Shown here: positions 31,241 through 40,956 of the stretch, one piece after another
How positions within the stretch are numbered: the stretch's first letter is position 1
Layout: each line of letters starts with the position of its first letter
DNA from: Roseospira visakhapatnamensis
Lineage (GTDB): Bacteria > Pseudomonadota > Alphaproteobacteria > Rhodospirillales > Rhodospirillaceae
DNA length: 64,000 nt
Direction of reading: 5' to 3'
Assembly (NCBI RefSeq): GCF_014197915.1
Contig: NZ_JACIGK010000023.1
Location: forward strand, 1 to 64,000
Notes under the pieces: generated by a model
Database searches by the model: none
The model's input: the letters and a program-made list of their open reading frames with translations, nothing else
What the model was told of the DNA's origin: nothing
Program-made: the position numbers and the translations under genes

Positions 31241-33141
31241 GATCCGGGGTCCTCCCGGCCATCGGCGGATCCGGACAGGGCCGGCATCGCGTCGTCGACA
31301 GCACCGCTCCCGTAGCCCCGGGGGGTGTAGACCCAGTCCTCGAAGCGCCGGGTCTCCGACGCGCCCACCAGCACCAGCGTCAGCATGTCCACGGCCTCCG
31401 GGTCCAGGTCGGTGAGCGTCGTAACGCACACCGACTCGCCCGCCCGGCCCAGATCGCGGGCGACGATCACCGGGGTGTCCGCCGGACGATGCGCCAGCAG
31501 ATGCGCCCGCGCCCAAGGCAGCAGATCCCGCCGCCGCTTCGACATGGGGTTGTAAAGGGCGATGACGAAGTCCCCCTCGGCGGCGGCGCGCACCCGGCGT
31601 TCGATCACCGCGCGGGGCGTCAGCAGGTCGGACAGCGAAATGGCGCAGAAGTCATGCCCCAGCGGCGCTCCGACCCGGGCGGCGGCGGCTTGCATGGCGG
31701 ACACACCAGGGCAGACCCCGATCTCGACCCGGCGCCAGTCGGCCCGGTCGGGCATCCGCTCCAGGGTCTCGAACACCAGCGAGGCCAGGGCATAGATGCC
31801 GGCATCCCCCGACGACACCAGCACCACGTCGCGCCCGCGCGCGGCCAGGTTCAGGGCGATGGTCACCCGCTCGGACTCGGCGCCCAGTTCGGTCGCGTGA
31901 CGCGCCTTGCCCACCCGCGCCTCGCCCAGCAGATCCAGGTACAGGCGGTAGCCCACCAGATCGGTGGCGGCGGCCACGGCGGCGCTGGCCTCGGGCGTGC
32001 GCCAGCCGGCGGCGCCGGGACCGATGCCCACCACCCACAGGCGGCCGCGCGCCTGACCGACGCGGTCGGCCCGGATGCCGGTGACACTGCGGGCGATGGC
32101 GCAGGTGGCCCGCAGGCTCTTGCGCTTGGGCTGCACCAGCACGCCGTCGGGTCCGGCGGCGGCCAGCGCCGCGCCTTCGGCCACGCCGTGGCATCCCACC
32201 TCACGGAACACGGCCTCGGAGGGCGTGGCGAGGCGCGGCGTTTCCCGCTCCAGGGTGGCCGCATCCAGGAAGCGGACCGGTGTTTCCAGGGCCTCGCCCA
32301 GCGCCAGCACCGCCGGCTCGTCGGCCTTCAGGTCCAGGGACACCACGCAGGCCACCGACTGCGGCGACAGGCCGGCATGGGCCAGGGACTCGCGCACCAG
32401 GTTCTCCACCTCGCCCGGCGCGCAGCCGCGTTCGCATCCGACGCCGACGGCCAGGGTGGGGGGCCGCAGCACCACGGTTTCCCCCCGCGTGTCGATGTCG
32501 GCCCGGTCGCTGACGCGGACCCGGGGACCGGTTCCCGGATCGCCCTCCTGCCCGGCCGCGTCCGGCGACGGGACCTGGAAGCCGTCGTTGTCCTCGGTCA
32601 GCCAGTCCGACAGGGCGGGGTCCAGGTCGCCGATGTCCAGCGTGACGGGGTGACCGTCGATCAGCGCCGCCATCACCCCGCGCACCGCGTCGGGGGTGGC
32701 CAGCCGCCAGCCGTCGGGCAGGGCGTCCAGCGCCGTCCCCCCGGCCACGTCGCCGGCGGTGGTGATGCTGGCGCGAAGCCCCAGGGCCTGGGCGATGCGC
32801 GCCGCCAGTTCGTTGGCGCCGTGGTGCCCCCCCAGCAGGGGCACCACCGCCGAGCCGTCGGCGGCCAGCGCCAGCACCGGCGGCTCCGCCCACTTGTCGG
32901 CCAGGAACGGCGCCAGGGCGCGGATGATGATGCCCGTCGCGCAGACGCCGACAACCGCCCGGCCGGAGCGGAACACCGACCGAAGATGGCTGCTGGTGCC
33001 CGTGAACACGGCGTCGGCGCCGCGCACGCGGCCCGTGAGGCCGTGCACCTCGGCGCCCGGCAACGCCTCCGCGACACGGCGCGCGGTGTTCAGTCCCGTC
33101 TGATTCAGGACCACGAACACCGGAGATGCCTTGCGGGTCAT
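31237..33141 (-). CDS. cobJ: CbiG (cobalt-precorrin-5A hydrolase) fused to precorrin-3B C17-methyltransferase CobJ
   Basis: A 634-residue bifunctional cobalamin enzyme. The N-terminal part (about 1-340) has CbiG features: [55 protein letters not shown] and the C-terminal CbiG domain [18 protein letters not shown]. The C-terminal part (about 370-620) is a tetrapyrrole methylase, with [33 protein letters not shown] and [20 protein letters not shown]. CobJ contracts the ring with C17 methylation and CbiG removes the C20 fragment in the early-cobalt route. Start ATG 33141. It sits between cbiX and cobM. Confidence 0.93.
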   Translation of the reverse strand: MTRKASPVFVVLNQTGLNTARRVAEALPGAEVHGLTGRVRGADAVFTGTSSHLRSVFRSGRAVVGVCATGIIIRALAPFLADKWAEPPVLALAADGSAVVPLLGGHHGANELAARIAQALGLRASITTAGDVAGGTALDALPDGWRLATPDAVRGVMAALIDGHPVTLDIGDLDPALSDWLTEDNDGFQVPSPDAAGQEGDPGTGPRVRVSDRADIDTRGETVVLRPPTLAVGVGCERGCAPGEVENLVRESLAHAGLSPQSVACVVSLDLKADEPAVLALGEALETPVRFLDAATLERETPRLATPSEAVFREVGCHGVAEGAALAAAGPDGVLVQPKRKSLRATCAIARSVTGIRADRVGQARGRLWVVGIGPGAAGWRTPEASAAVAAATDLVGYRLYLDLLGEARVGKARHATELGAESERVTIALNLAARGRDVVLVSSGDAGIYALASLVFETLERMPDRADWRRVEIGVCPGVSAMQAAAARVGAPLGHDFCAISLSDLLTPRAVIERRVRAAAEGDFVIALYNPMSKRRRDLLPWARAHLLAHRPADTPVIVARDLGRAGESVCVTTLTDLDPEAVDMLTLVLVGASETRRFEDWVYTPRGYGSGAVDDAMPALSGSADGREDPGS

Positions 33142-33238
33142 GATGACTCCGTTTCCTGGAGGACGCGTGCAGCCTACGACGGCCGATCCGCATTCGCAAC
33201 GTGACGCGCGGCCCGGGCGCCGTCAGCGGGCTCGGATC

Positions 33239-34267
33239 CTAAGGCCGGGAATGCCCGTGGTCGTGACCGTGATCATGCCCGTGGTGCCCGTGATCACCGT
33301 CGGTGCCGACGCCGCGCACATGATGATGGTGCCCGGCCTGGGCCGCGCCCACGGCGCCCTCGAACCCGATCACCTGCTCGCGGTACTTGCAGAGCTGGCA
33401 GTTCATGGCCGTCTCGCCGGCCAGGATGTCGGCGACCCGGTCCACGACGCTGTCGATGACCAGGGGATGGTCGTTGAGATAGGGGGCCTTGAGGATCTCC
33501 ACCTCGGGGTGGGCGGCGGCGGCCGCGTCGGCCCAGTCGTAGATGCGGCGTACCAGGACGCCGGTGAACAGGAAATAGGGGAACACGATGATCCGGCGAT
33601 AGCCCAGCCTGACCGCGTGCCGCAGCCCGGCGTCCACCAGCGGCGCGGCGACCCCGGAGAAGGACACCTCGGCCCAGCCGAAGCCCATGCCCTCCCACAG
33701 CATGCGCGCGACCTTGCTGATGTTGCCGTTGGCGTCGGGGTCGTTGGTGCCGCGCCCGACGACCATCAGCAGGGTGTCGGCCCGATCCACGGCGGCGGCG
33801 GCGGCCTCCGCCTCCTCGATGCGCGCGCGGGCGGCCTTCAGAAGCTTGGGATCGATCCCCAGTTCGCGCCCGAAGTCGACCGTCAGGTCCGGGTTGGCGG
33901 CGGCGAAGCTGTTGACCTCCCAGGGCAGGTCGTTCTTCACGTGCCCGGCGGCGAACAGCATGCCGGGTACCGCCAGGATCCGGGTCACCCCGGCGGCTTT
34001 CAGGGCATCCAGGCCGTCGCGGATGATCGGCCGGGCGAACTCCAGGAAGCCGCTTTCGACCGCGTGTTCCGGCAGGCGCGCCCGCAGGTGCGCGGCCAGG
34101 CGGTTGAACTCGGTCACCGCCGCCTCGTCGCGGCTGCCGTGGCCACAGATCATCACCCCCAGACGCTCCTCCCCGGGCGCCACCACGGGCGAGATGGCGA
34201 GGGGCGCGGGCTCGTCGGTCGGCGCGTGTGTCACGGGTCCGGGTGTCCGGGGGGAGGAAGCGGTCAT
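33239..34267 (-). CDS. cbiX: Sirohydrochlorin cobaltochelatase, long CbiX type
   Basis: Inserts cobalt into the early tetrapyrrole intermediate. The 342-residue protein has two CbiX/CbiK-like halves (LGVMICGHGSRDEAAVTEFN near the N-terminus, RIIVFPYFLFTGVLVRRIYD later). The C-terminus has MNCQLCKYRE, an MxCxxC-type iron-sulfur motif, and a His-rich tail (GHHHHVRG and repeats of HGHDHGH), both characteristic of long CbiX. ATG 34267 has AAGGA nine bases upstream. An extension to 34297 is less likely. It lies 102 bases after ccmI. Confidence 0.94.
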   Translation of the reverse strand: MTASSPRTPGPVTHAPTDEPAPLAISPVVAPGEERLGVMICGHGSRDEAAVTEFNRLAAHLRARLPEHAVESGFLEFARPIIRDGLDALKAAGVTRILAVPGMLFAAGHVKNDLPWEVNSFAAANPDLTVDFGRELGIDPKLLKAARARIEEAEAAAAAVDRADTLLMVVGRGTNDPDANGNISKVARMLWEGMGFGWAEVSFSGVAAPLVDAGLRHAVRLGYRRIIVFPYFLFTGVLVRRIYDWADAAAAAHPEVEILKAPYLNDHPLVIDSVVDRVADILAGETAMNCQLCKYREQVIGFEGAVGAAQAGHHHHVRGVGTDGDHGHHGHDHGHDHGHSRP

Positions 34268-34369
34268 GAGGGCACGTCCTTGATCACGGGCGGACACCGA
34301 TCGTCCGCCCCGGAAAGGCCGCGACGCGGGACCCCCGCGCCGCCAGGGCCGCCGGGCCGCCCGCGCGGC

Positions 34370-35923
34370 TCAGGGCTCTTCGGTCTCCGCACCGGCGGGC
34401 GCGTCGGCGCGCGGCAGGGCGTCGCGCTGCTGGCGCACCGAGGCATGGGCCGGCTCGTCGGGCGGAATCAGCGCCAGCAGGCGGCTCCACAGCTCCCGCG
34501 CCCGGTCGAACGCCCCCGACTCGGCGGCGGCCCGGCCGACGAAGTACAGCGCGTTCGGGTTGTCCGGCTGCTGCTTCAGGACCGCCTCGAACACATCGTA
34601 GACGGCCTCCGGCGGCTCGGTGGCGCCCTTGGCCCGGGCGGCCGCGATCAGCGCGTCGGCGTGAGCCAGCAGCACCGCCACGTCATCCGGACGCAAGGCG
34701 GCGGCGCGGCCCATGGCCTCGGCCGCCTCGTCCAGGCGCCCCATCACCCGATAGGAGCGCGCCAGTCGCTGCCAGCCCTCGGCATCGTCCGGGTCATCCT
34801 CCAGGCGGGCCGCCAGCCCCTCCACCATGCCCTCGATCATGGCCCGGTCGTCGGCGCTGAGTCCCTGCCCCGGCGCGCGGGCGGCGTCGGCCCCGGCGCG
34901 CGGGCGGTCGCTGGCGGGGGCGGCCGCGCCCTCCTCCTCCTCCTCCCCGGGGGCCGGCACATCGCGCCGGGTGACGGCCTCGCCGGCCTCGATGCGCAAG
35001 GGGTGCAACGGGGTCACGCTGGCCGGCGCGATGCCGTTCTCCTCGGCCACCATGCCCATGTTCTGGCGCAGCATGGGCATCCACGACGCGTCGGCGGCCG
35101 AGGTCATCGCCAGATCGCGCCAGATGGCGATGGCCTTGACCGGATCGCCGGCCTGCACGGCGGCGACCCCCAGGTAGAAGCGCGCGCGCGGATCGCCCGG
35201 TGCGGCCCGCAGGGTCTCCACGAACAACGCGCGGATCCGTTCGGTGATGGCCCCGTCGTGGGTCATGATCAGCGATTCGGCCAGTTCGGCCAGCACGGCG
35301 GCCTTCTCGGCCCCCACCGGACCCAACGCCCGCGCCCGCTCCAGGGCCTCCACGGCCTTGTCGTGCTGCTCGGCGACGCGGTGGACGCGCCCCAGTTGCA
35401 GCCACAGGCCGACATCGTCCGGATCGGCCTCGACGGCCTCGCTCAGGCTGGCGATCCTGTCGCGGACGGCCGCCGGCAGGCTGGCCATGAGACGCTGTTC
35501 CTCGCGGGCGATGCGCTCGGCGTGGGGCTGACCCGGCAAGCCGGGCGAGCCCAGCATCAGGTAGACCGCGAGGGCGCCCAGGGGCAGCAGGATCCCGATG
35601 CCGATCAGCGAGGCCGGCCGCGACAGGGTCAACGCCGGGACGGTGGTCGGCGCCACCGACGGCGCGACATCCCCGGCAGCGCCCGAACCGGCCGCCCCCA
35701 GCATGCGCCGCTGGATTTCCAAGCGCGCCGACTCGGCCTGATCGGGGCTCAGCAGGCCCCGGGCGACATCGCGGTCGATCTCCCCCAGTTGGTCGCGATA
35801 GACGGTCAGGTCGTAGCTGGCGCGGTCGGGCGCCGCCTGCCCGCCATGACGCAGCAACGGCCAGACCAGCAGGGCCAACACCATCAGGGTCAGCAGGATG
35901 ACAAGAAGCCACAGCAGGATCAT
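34370..35923 (-). CDS. ccmI: Cytochrome c biogenesis protein CcmI (CycH)
   Basis: Chaperone that presents apocytochrome c to the CcmF/CcmH haem ligation complex. The 517-residue product begins MILLWLLVILLTLMVLALLV (first span). A cytosolic segment with YDLTVYRDQLGEIDRDVARG follows, then a second span near residues 105-125, and a large TPR-like periplasmic region (AEGWQRLARSYRVMGRLDEA). ATG 35923 overlaps the ccmH stop (ATGA). It is the last ccm gene. Confidence 0.94.
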   Translation of the reverse strand: MILLWLLVILLTLMVLALLVWPLLRHGGQAAPDRASYDLTVYRDQLGEIDRDVARGLLSPDQAESARLEIQRRMLGAAGSGAAGDVAPSVAPTTVPALTLSRPASLIGIGILLPLGALAVYLMLGSPGLPGQPHAERIAREEQRLMASLPAAVRDRIASLSEAVEADPDDVGLWLQLGRVHRVAEQHDKAVEALERARALGPVGAEKAAVLAELAESLIMTHDGAITERIRALFVETLRAAPGDPRARFYLGVAAVQAGDPVKAIAIWRDLAMTSAADASWMPMLRQNMGMVAEENGIAPASVTPLHPLRIEAGEAVTRRDVPAPGEEEEEGAAAPASDRPRAGADAARAPGQGLSADDRAMIEGMVEGLAARLEDDPDDAEGWQRLARSYRVMGRLDEAAEAMGRAAALRPDDVAVLLAHADALIAAARAKGATEPPEAVYDVFEAVLKQQPDNPNALYFVGRAAAESGAFDRARELWSRLLALIPPDEPAHASVRQQRDALPRADAPAGAETEEP

Positions 35924-36525
35924 GCGCGGCCTCCCGGGCCGGCGCGGTCCATGTCGCCGGCTCCGTCGGCGCGGTCCGTGTCGCCGGTCCCGCCGTCGGC
36001 GTCGTCCAGCAACGCCCGCAGGCGCGCCTGTTCCCGGTCGCTCAGGGCAGCGGGGACGGCCGGCGCCTCGGCGGCGCGGCGGCGATAGAACGACCACGCG
36101 GCGATGCCGCCGCCGGCCAGGATCAGGGCGGGGCCGAGCCACAGCAGCCAGGTGGTGGGCTTGAACGGCGGCCGCAGCAGAACGAAGTCGCCGTAGCGGT
36201 CCACGAGGTACTGCTTGACGTCCTCGTTGCTGTCGCCGGCCAGCAAGCGGTCGCGCACCAGGATCCGCATGTCGCGCGCCATGTCGGCGTTCGATTCGTC
36301 GATGCTCTCGTTCTGGCAGACCACGCACCGCAGGTCGGCGCTGACCTCGCGCGCGCGCTCTTCCAGCGCCGGGTCGTCGAGCATCTCGTCCGGCTCGACG
36401 GCGCCGGCGCCGGGCGCGCCGCCGATCAGCGCTCCCAACAGCAGCGCCGCCACGGCCCCGGCCTGGAGCGCGGTTCTCCGGAGCGCGGCCCCGCGGCCCC
36501 GTCTCATCGGTCCTGCCCGTCTCAT
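35920..36525 (-). CDS. ccmH: Cytochrome c biogenesis protein CcmH
   Basis: Thiol-disulfide partner in haem ligation. The 201-residue product has an N-terminal signal segment (AGAVAALLLGALIGG), the redox motif LRCVVCQNESIDESNADMA and a C-terminal span WLLWLGPALILAGGGIAAW followed by a Lys/Arg/Asp-rich tail. Both ends overlap neighbours by ATGA. Confidence 0.95.
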   Translation of the reverse strand: MRRAGPMRRGRGAALRRTALQAGAVAALLLGALIGGAPGAGAVEPDEMLDDPALEERAREVSADLRCVVCQNESIDESNADMARDMRILVRDRLLAGDSNEDVKQYLVDRYGDFVLLRPPFKPTTWLLWLGPALILAGGGIAAWSFYRRRAAEAPAVPAALSDREQARLRALLDDADGGTGDTDRADGAGDMDRAGPGGRA

Positions 36526-37061
36526 GGTTTCTGAAGGTCCTCGATCAGGGGCCGCAGGGTGTTCGCCCAGACGTCCTCGGTGATCGGCCCGACGTGCTTG
36601 TGACGGATCACCCCGGCCTTGTCGATGACAAAGGTCTCGGGCGCCCCCGTGACGCCGAACTCGATGGCGATTCGATTGGTGGTGTCGTAGCCCACCCGAT
36701 CATAGGGATCCCCATGACGGGCAAGGAAGCGGGTGGTGGCCGCCGGCTCGTCCTTGAACGCGATCCCGTGCAGCGGCGCCACGTCCTCGGCCTGGATGCG
36801 GTTCAGCATGGGGTGTTCCTGCACGCAGGCCACGCACCAGGATCCGAAGAAGTTCACCAGCGCCACCTCGCCCGTAAGCTGGTCCGGACCGGTCAGCGGC
36901 TGTGGGCGGTCGGGCAGCCCGGCCAGGGTGAAGGCCGGCAGCGGCCGGTCCAGCAGCGCCGAGGGCAGGTTGCGCGGGTCCATGCGCAGGCCGACGGCGA
37001 AGAAGACCAGCAGCACGACCACCACCAGCAGGGGCAGCAGGAAGACGATCTTGCGGCTCAT
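36522..37061 (-). CDS. ccmG: Thiol:disulfide interchange protein CcmG/DsbE
   Basis: Membrane-anchored periplasmic thioredoxin that keeps apocytochrome Cys reduced. The 179-residue protein has an N-terminal anchor (IVFLLPLLVVVVLLVFFAVG), the active site NFFGSWCVACVQEHP and the cis-Pro region GVTGAPETFVID. Start ATG 37061. It is overlapped by ccmH at its 3' end. Confidence 0.96.
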   Translation of the reverse strand: MSRKIVFLLPLLVVVVLLVFFAVGLRMDPRNLPSALLDRPLPAFTLAGLPDRPQPLTGPDQLTGEVALVNFFGSWCVACVQEHPMLNRIQAEDVAPLHGIAFKDEPAATTRFLARHGDPYDRVGYDTTNRIAIEFGVTGAPETFVIDKAGVIRHKHVGPITEDVWANTLRPLIEDLQKP

Positions 37062-37127
37062 GACGTCGTGGCCTCCGGCACAGACAGCATGGGGACGACG
37101 GGGGACCGGGTGACGGCCGGTCCGGGT

Positions 37128-39152
37128 TCAGGCCCGCGCCGGGGCCTCGGCCGCCGGGCGGGATGCCGCGCCGGCGGCGGCGCGGGCGCGCCGGGGCGCG
37201 CCGACCCTGTGGCGCCGGTCGCTCAGCGACACCAGGCCCCCCAGCCCCATCAGCAGCGCGCCGTACCACAGGAACGGCACGAACGGCTCGTAATAGAACC
37301 GGGTGACGAAGGCGCCCACGCCCTCCTCGGGCGACGGATCGCCGATCACGGCATAGTAGTCGTGCGCCCCGGTGGTGCGGATGGCCGCCTCGGTGGTGGC
37401 CATGGGCGGGCTGGTATACTGGCGCTTTTCGGGCGTCAGGATGGCGATCGTATGGCCGTCGTCGTCCACCATGCGAAAGCGGCCGCGAATGGCATCGTAG
37501 TTGGGACCCGCCAGGCTCTCGGCTCCCTCGAACACCATGGCGTACGCGCCCACGGCCAGGGTCTCGCCGGGGCGCATGACCTGGATGCTCTCCGCCTTCC
37601 AGGCGGCGTTGCCGACCACCCCCATGACCAGCAACGCCGTGCCGATGTGGGCCACGGTCATGCCGTAGGCCGCGCGCGGCAGGGTCGCCGCGCGCCGCAG
37701 GCTGCCGCGCGGGGAGTCCCGGAACAGCCGCACGCGCTCCGCCCATTCCACCAGGGTCGCCAGCAGCAGCCAGGCGCCGACCCCCATGCCCAGCGCGGCC
37801 ATCGCCGATACCGACGAGCCGCCGGCCATCACCCAGGTCGCCACGATCACCACCGCCGTCCCCAACAGGGCCGCCCACAGCCGACGCACCGCCCCCAGGG
37901 CATCGCCGCGCTTCCAGGCCAGCAGCGGACCGATGCCCATGAGGATCAGCATCGGCGTCATCAGCGGCACGAACACGGCGTTGAAGAACGGCGGCCCCAC
38001 GGACACCTTGCCCAGGTTCAGGGCGTCGGCGAACAGCGGGTAGAGCGTGCCCAGCAGCACGGTCGCCGAGGCGGTGCTCAAGAGCACGTTGTTCAGCAGC
38101 AGGGTCCCCTCGCGCGAGACCGGCGCGAACACCCCGCCGGACTTCATCTGCGGCGCCCGCCAGGCGAACAGGCCGAGGGAGCCGACCACGGTGATGGCCA
38201 GCAGCACCAGGATGAACACGCCGCGCGTGGGGTCGGTGGCGAAGGCATGCACCGAGGTGATCACCCCCGAGCGCACCAGGAAGGTCCCCAGCAGCGACAG
38301 CGAGAAGGTGATGATGGCCAGCAGGATGGTCCAGCTTTTCAGGGTGTCGCGCTTCTCGGCGACGATGGCCGAGTGCAGCAGCGCCGTCCCCGCCAGCCAG
38401 GGAATGAACGAGGCGTTCTCCACCGGATCCCAGTACCAGTATCCGCCCCAGCCCAGTTCGTAGTAGGCCCACCAGCTTCCCAGCGCGATCCCGAAGGTCA
38501 GGAACACCCAGGCCACCAGCGTCCAGGGCCGCACCCAGCGCGCCCAGGCGGCGTCCACCCGGCCCTCGATCAGGGCGGCGATGGCGAACGAGAAGGCCAT
38601 GGAGAAGCCCACGTACCCCAGGTACAGCATGGGCGGATGGAAGGCGAGCCCCGGGTCCTGGAGCAGCGGATTCAGGCCGCGCCCGTCCAGGGGCGCCGGA
38701 TCGAAGCGCTCGAACGGATTGGACGTGAACAGGATGAACAGCAGGAAGCCCGTGGTGATCATGGCCTGCACGGACAGCGCCCGGGCGCGCAGCGCCGGCG
38801 GCAGATTGCCCCCGAGCAGGGAGACCGCCACGCTGAATATCGCCAGGATCAGGATCCACAGCAGCAACGAGCCCTCGTGGTTCCCCCAGACGCCGCTGAT
38901 CTTGTAGAGCATCGGCTTGTCGGTGTGGGAGTTCAGGGCCACGTTCACGACCGAGAAGTCCGAGACGATGTAGCTGTGCGTCAGGGCGGCGAAGGCCACG
39001 CCGATGCACAGGATCAGCGCCACCGAGGCCGGCCGCGCCAGGTTCATCCAGGCCAGGTCGCCGCGCTGGGCGCCGACCATCGGCACCACGGCCTGGATCA
39101 GCGCCACGCCCAGGGCCAGCACCAGGGCAAAGTGCCCGATTTCGGGGATCAT
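37128..39152 (-). CDS. ccmF: Haem lyase CcmF
   Basis: Integral membrane core of the cytochrome c haem ligase. The 674-residue product has about 14-15 spans and the WWD-type haem-handling signature in GWGGYWYWDPVENASFIPWL. Other family blocks are GVWGNHEGSLLLWILILAIF and LAFHPPMLYLGYVGFSMAFS. ATG 39152. It lies between ccmE (169 bases away) and ccmG. Confidence 0.96.
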   Translation of the reverse strand: MIPEIGHFALVLALGVALIQAVVPMVGAQRGDLAWMNLARPASVALILCIGVAFAALTHSYIVSDFSVVNVALNSHTDKPMLYKISGVWGNHEGSLLLWILILAIFSVAVSLLGGNLPPALRARALSVQAMITTGFLLFILFTSNPFERFDPAPLDGRGLNPLLQDPGLAFHPPMLYLGYVGFSMAFSFAIAALIEGRVDAAWARWVRPWTLVAWVFLTFGIALGSWWAYYELGWGGYWYWDPVENASFIPWLAGTALLHSAIVAEKRDTLKSWTILLAIITFSLSLLGTFLVRSGVITSVHAFATDPTRGVFILVLLAITVVGSLGLFAWRAPQMKSGGVFAPVSREGTLLLNNVLLSTASATVLLGTLYPLFADALNLGKVSVGPPFFNAVFVPLMTPMLILMGIGPLLAWKRGDALGAVRRLWAALLGTAVVIVATWVMAGGSSVSAMAALGMGVGAWLLLATLVEWAERVRLFRDSPRGSLRRAATLPRAAYGMTVAHIGTALLVMGVVGNAAWKAESIQVMRPGETLAVGAYAMVFEGAESLAGPNYDAIRGRFRMVDDDGHTIAILTPEKRQYTSPPMATTEAAIRTTGAHDYYAVIGDPSPEEGVGAFVTRFYYEPFVPFLWYGALLMGLGGLVSLSDRRHRVGAPRRARAAAGAASRPAAEAPARA

Positions 39153-39321
39153 GCCGGACTCCTCCCGCTCAGGATCTCGGGTAAGCGTCCCCGGCCCGCG
39201 CGGCGTCCCACCGCCCCGCGCGCCCGCTCGCGTCCGTCCAAGCCCCTGCCAACCTCACCCGGTCGCCGGACCGCTCGCGCCCATCCCCCGGACCGGGCGG
39301 CGACGTCGTGACGCCGCGGGG

Positions 39322-39813
39322 TCACTGATACGCCCTCACCGCGCCCTGGGCCGCCGCCGGCGCGCCCGCCGGCGGGCCATCGGCGCCCTCCTGCCAGTAG
39401 CCGCTATCCTTCAGGGAGTCGGCGACTTCCTTGGGCATGTAGGTCTCGTCGTGCTTGGCCAGCACGTTCGCGGCGGAGAAGGTGCCGCCGGCATCCAGAT
39501 GTCCCTCGGTCACCACGCCCTGCCCCTCGCGAAACAGGTCGGGCAGGATGCCGGTGTAGACGACAGGCACGGTGTTGACCATGTCGGTCACCACGAAGCG
39601 CACGGTGTCACCGGCCTTGTCCACGCTGCCCTCCTCCACCAGGCCGCCCAGACGGAAGCGCTGGCCCTCGGCCACCGGTCGCTCGGCCAGGTCGGACGGG
39701 CTGTAGAAGTAGAGCAGGCTGTCGCCCATCGCGCCCAGCATCAGGGCGGTGGCGGCGCCCAGGGCCAGCAGGCCCAGGCTGACGAAGTACAGACGCCTCT
39801 TCTTGCGGGTCAC
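39322..39813 (-). CDS. ccmE: Haem chaperone CcmE
   Basis: Periplasmic haem chaperone that covalently binds haem and passes it to CcmF. The 163-residue protein has an N-terminal anchor and the haem-binding motif VLAKHDETYMPKE, with His121 and Tyr125. The C-terminal tail is Gly/Ala/Pro-rich. GTG 39813 overlaps the ccmD stop (GTGA). Confidence 0.95.
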   Translation of the reverse strand: MTRKKRRLYFVSLGLLALGAATALMLGAMGDSLLYFYSPSDLAERPVAEGQRFRLGGLVEEGSVDKAGDTVRFVVTDMVNTVPVVYTGILPDLFREGQGVVTEGHLDAGGTFSAANVLAKHDETYMPKEVADSLKDSGYWQEGADGPPAGAPAAAQGAVRAYQ

Positions 39814-40100
39814 GCCGGTTCTCCGTTGTCGGCCGTCCTGGGAGTGATCCCGGCCGGGCCGGGCCGGGCCGAGGCCGAGTGTGGGGCGGGGCTCGGGTCG
39901 GCGCCCTCAGCCTGCTCGGCGCGACCGCGCCGGCGCCCGCCAAGGGCCGCCTGCAGGCGCGCGAGCGTGCGCTCGTCGCGGCGCAGCCCCAGCCAGACGC
40001 TCACGAACAGGCCGCCCAGCACCACGGCGGTGACCCCGTAGGACGACCACACGAAGCCCGCGTAGCCGCCCATGTCCAGAAACGCGATCAGCTGATCCAC
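39810..40100 (-). CDS. ccmD: Haem exporter protein CcmD
   Basis: Small one-span protein that helps release haem-loaded CcmE from CcmC. The 96-residue product begins with MGGYAGFVWSSYGVTAVVLG and a charged RRDERTLARLQ segment typical of CcmD. The C-terminal 40 residues are a low-complexity Ala/Pro tail, making it longer than usual. GTG 40100 has AGGGGAT just upstream. Confidence 0.9.
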   Translation of the reverse strand: MDQLIAFLDMGGYAGFVWSSYGVTAVVLGGLFVSVWLGLRRDERTLARLQAALGGRRRGRAEQAEGADPSPAPHSASARPGPAGITPRTADNGEPA

Positions 40101-40115
40101 GGGATATCCCCTTGC

Positions 40116-40841
40116 TCACCCTTGCACCTCGGCCAGCCGCAAGGTCCGTGCCTTGGCGGCGGCGATCTCGCGGCGGATGCCCATCAGCATGGTGGTCACG
40201 TAGTACGCCTTGAAGGCGAGCGCCATGGCGAACAGGGGCACCAGCATCGACCCGTCGATGGCGATGCCGCTGTCCCCCACCGGATTGACGCTGGCCGGCT
40301 GATGGAGGGTGTTCCACCAGTCCACCGAGAACTTGATGATGGGGATGTTCACCCATCCCACCAGGGCCAGCAGCGCCGCCGCCTTGGACCCCCGCTGGCG
40401 GTCGTCGAAGGCGCCGGCCAGCGCCATGTAGCCCAGATACAGGAACAGCAGGATCAGCATCGAGGTCAGGCGCGCGTCCCACACCCACCAGGCCCCCCAC
40501 ATGGGCTTGCCCCACAGGGCGCCGGTGGTCAGGGAAATGACCGTGAAGGCCGCGCCCACGGGCGCCGAGGCCCGCGCCGCCAGATCGGCCACCGGGTGCT
40601 TCCACACCAGATAGACGAAGCTGGCGACGGCCATGGCGGTGTAGACGAACAAGGCCATCCAGGAGGCGGGCACGTGCACATACATGATGCGCACGGTCTC
40701 GCCCTGCTGGTAGTCGGGCGGCGACAGCACCAGCCCGTGGACCAGGCCAACCGCCAGGGACAGCACCATGACGGCCACGCTCCACGGCAGGATGGCGTTG
40801 GCGATGCGCAGGAAGCGGGTGGGATTGGCGAAGCGATGCAT
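40116..40841 (-). CDS. ccmC: Haem exporter membrane protein CcmC
   Basis: Loads haem onto CcmE at the periplasmic face. The 241-residue, six-span protein has the WWD-type motif GKPMWGAWWVWDARLTSMLI, flanked by MYVHVPASWMALFVYTAMAV and a conserved periplasmic loop with IKFSVDWWNTLHQPASV. ATG 40841. CcmA and CcmB, its usual ABC partners, are not in the window. Confidence 0.96.
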   Translation of the reverse strand: MHRFANPTRFLRIANAILPWSVAVMVLSLAVGLVHGLVLSPPDYQQGETVRIMYVHVPASWMALFVYTAMAVASFVYLVWKHPVADLAARASAPVGAAFTVISLTTGALWGKPMWGAWWVWDARLTSMLILLFLYLGYMALAGAFDDRQRGSKAAALLALVGWVNIPIIKFSVDWWNTLHQPASVNPVGDSGIAIDGSMLVPLFAMALAFKAYYVTTMLMGIRREIAAAKARTLRLAEVQG

Positions 40842-40956
40842 GGGCGTGCGGACGTCCTGGGGCCTGTTGACACTCGGGGCGCGGCCACGCGCGTGTGACG
40901 GAACCGTACCGTGACACCGGCCCGATTTCCAGTCGAACCGGTCGAGTGATACACCG

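Noticed and set aside
34268-34369. Cobalamin riboswitch before cbiX or other cob genes
   Set aside because: I looked for B12-box-like sequence in the gaps before cbiX, cobA and meaB and saw none; the gap before cbiX is also too short for the full element.
36594-39311. A 905-residue plus-strand frame opposite ccmG and ccmF
   Set aside because: Low-complexity Gln/His/Gly/Arg-rich product, mirror of ccmF codon usage.
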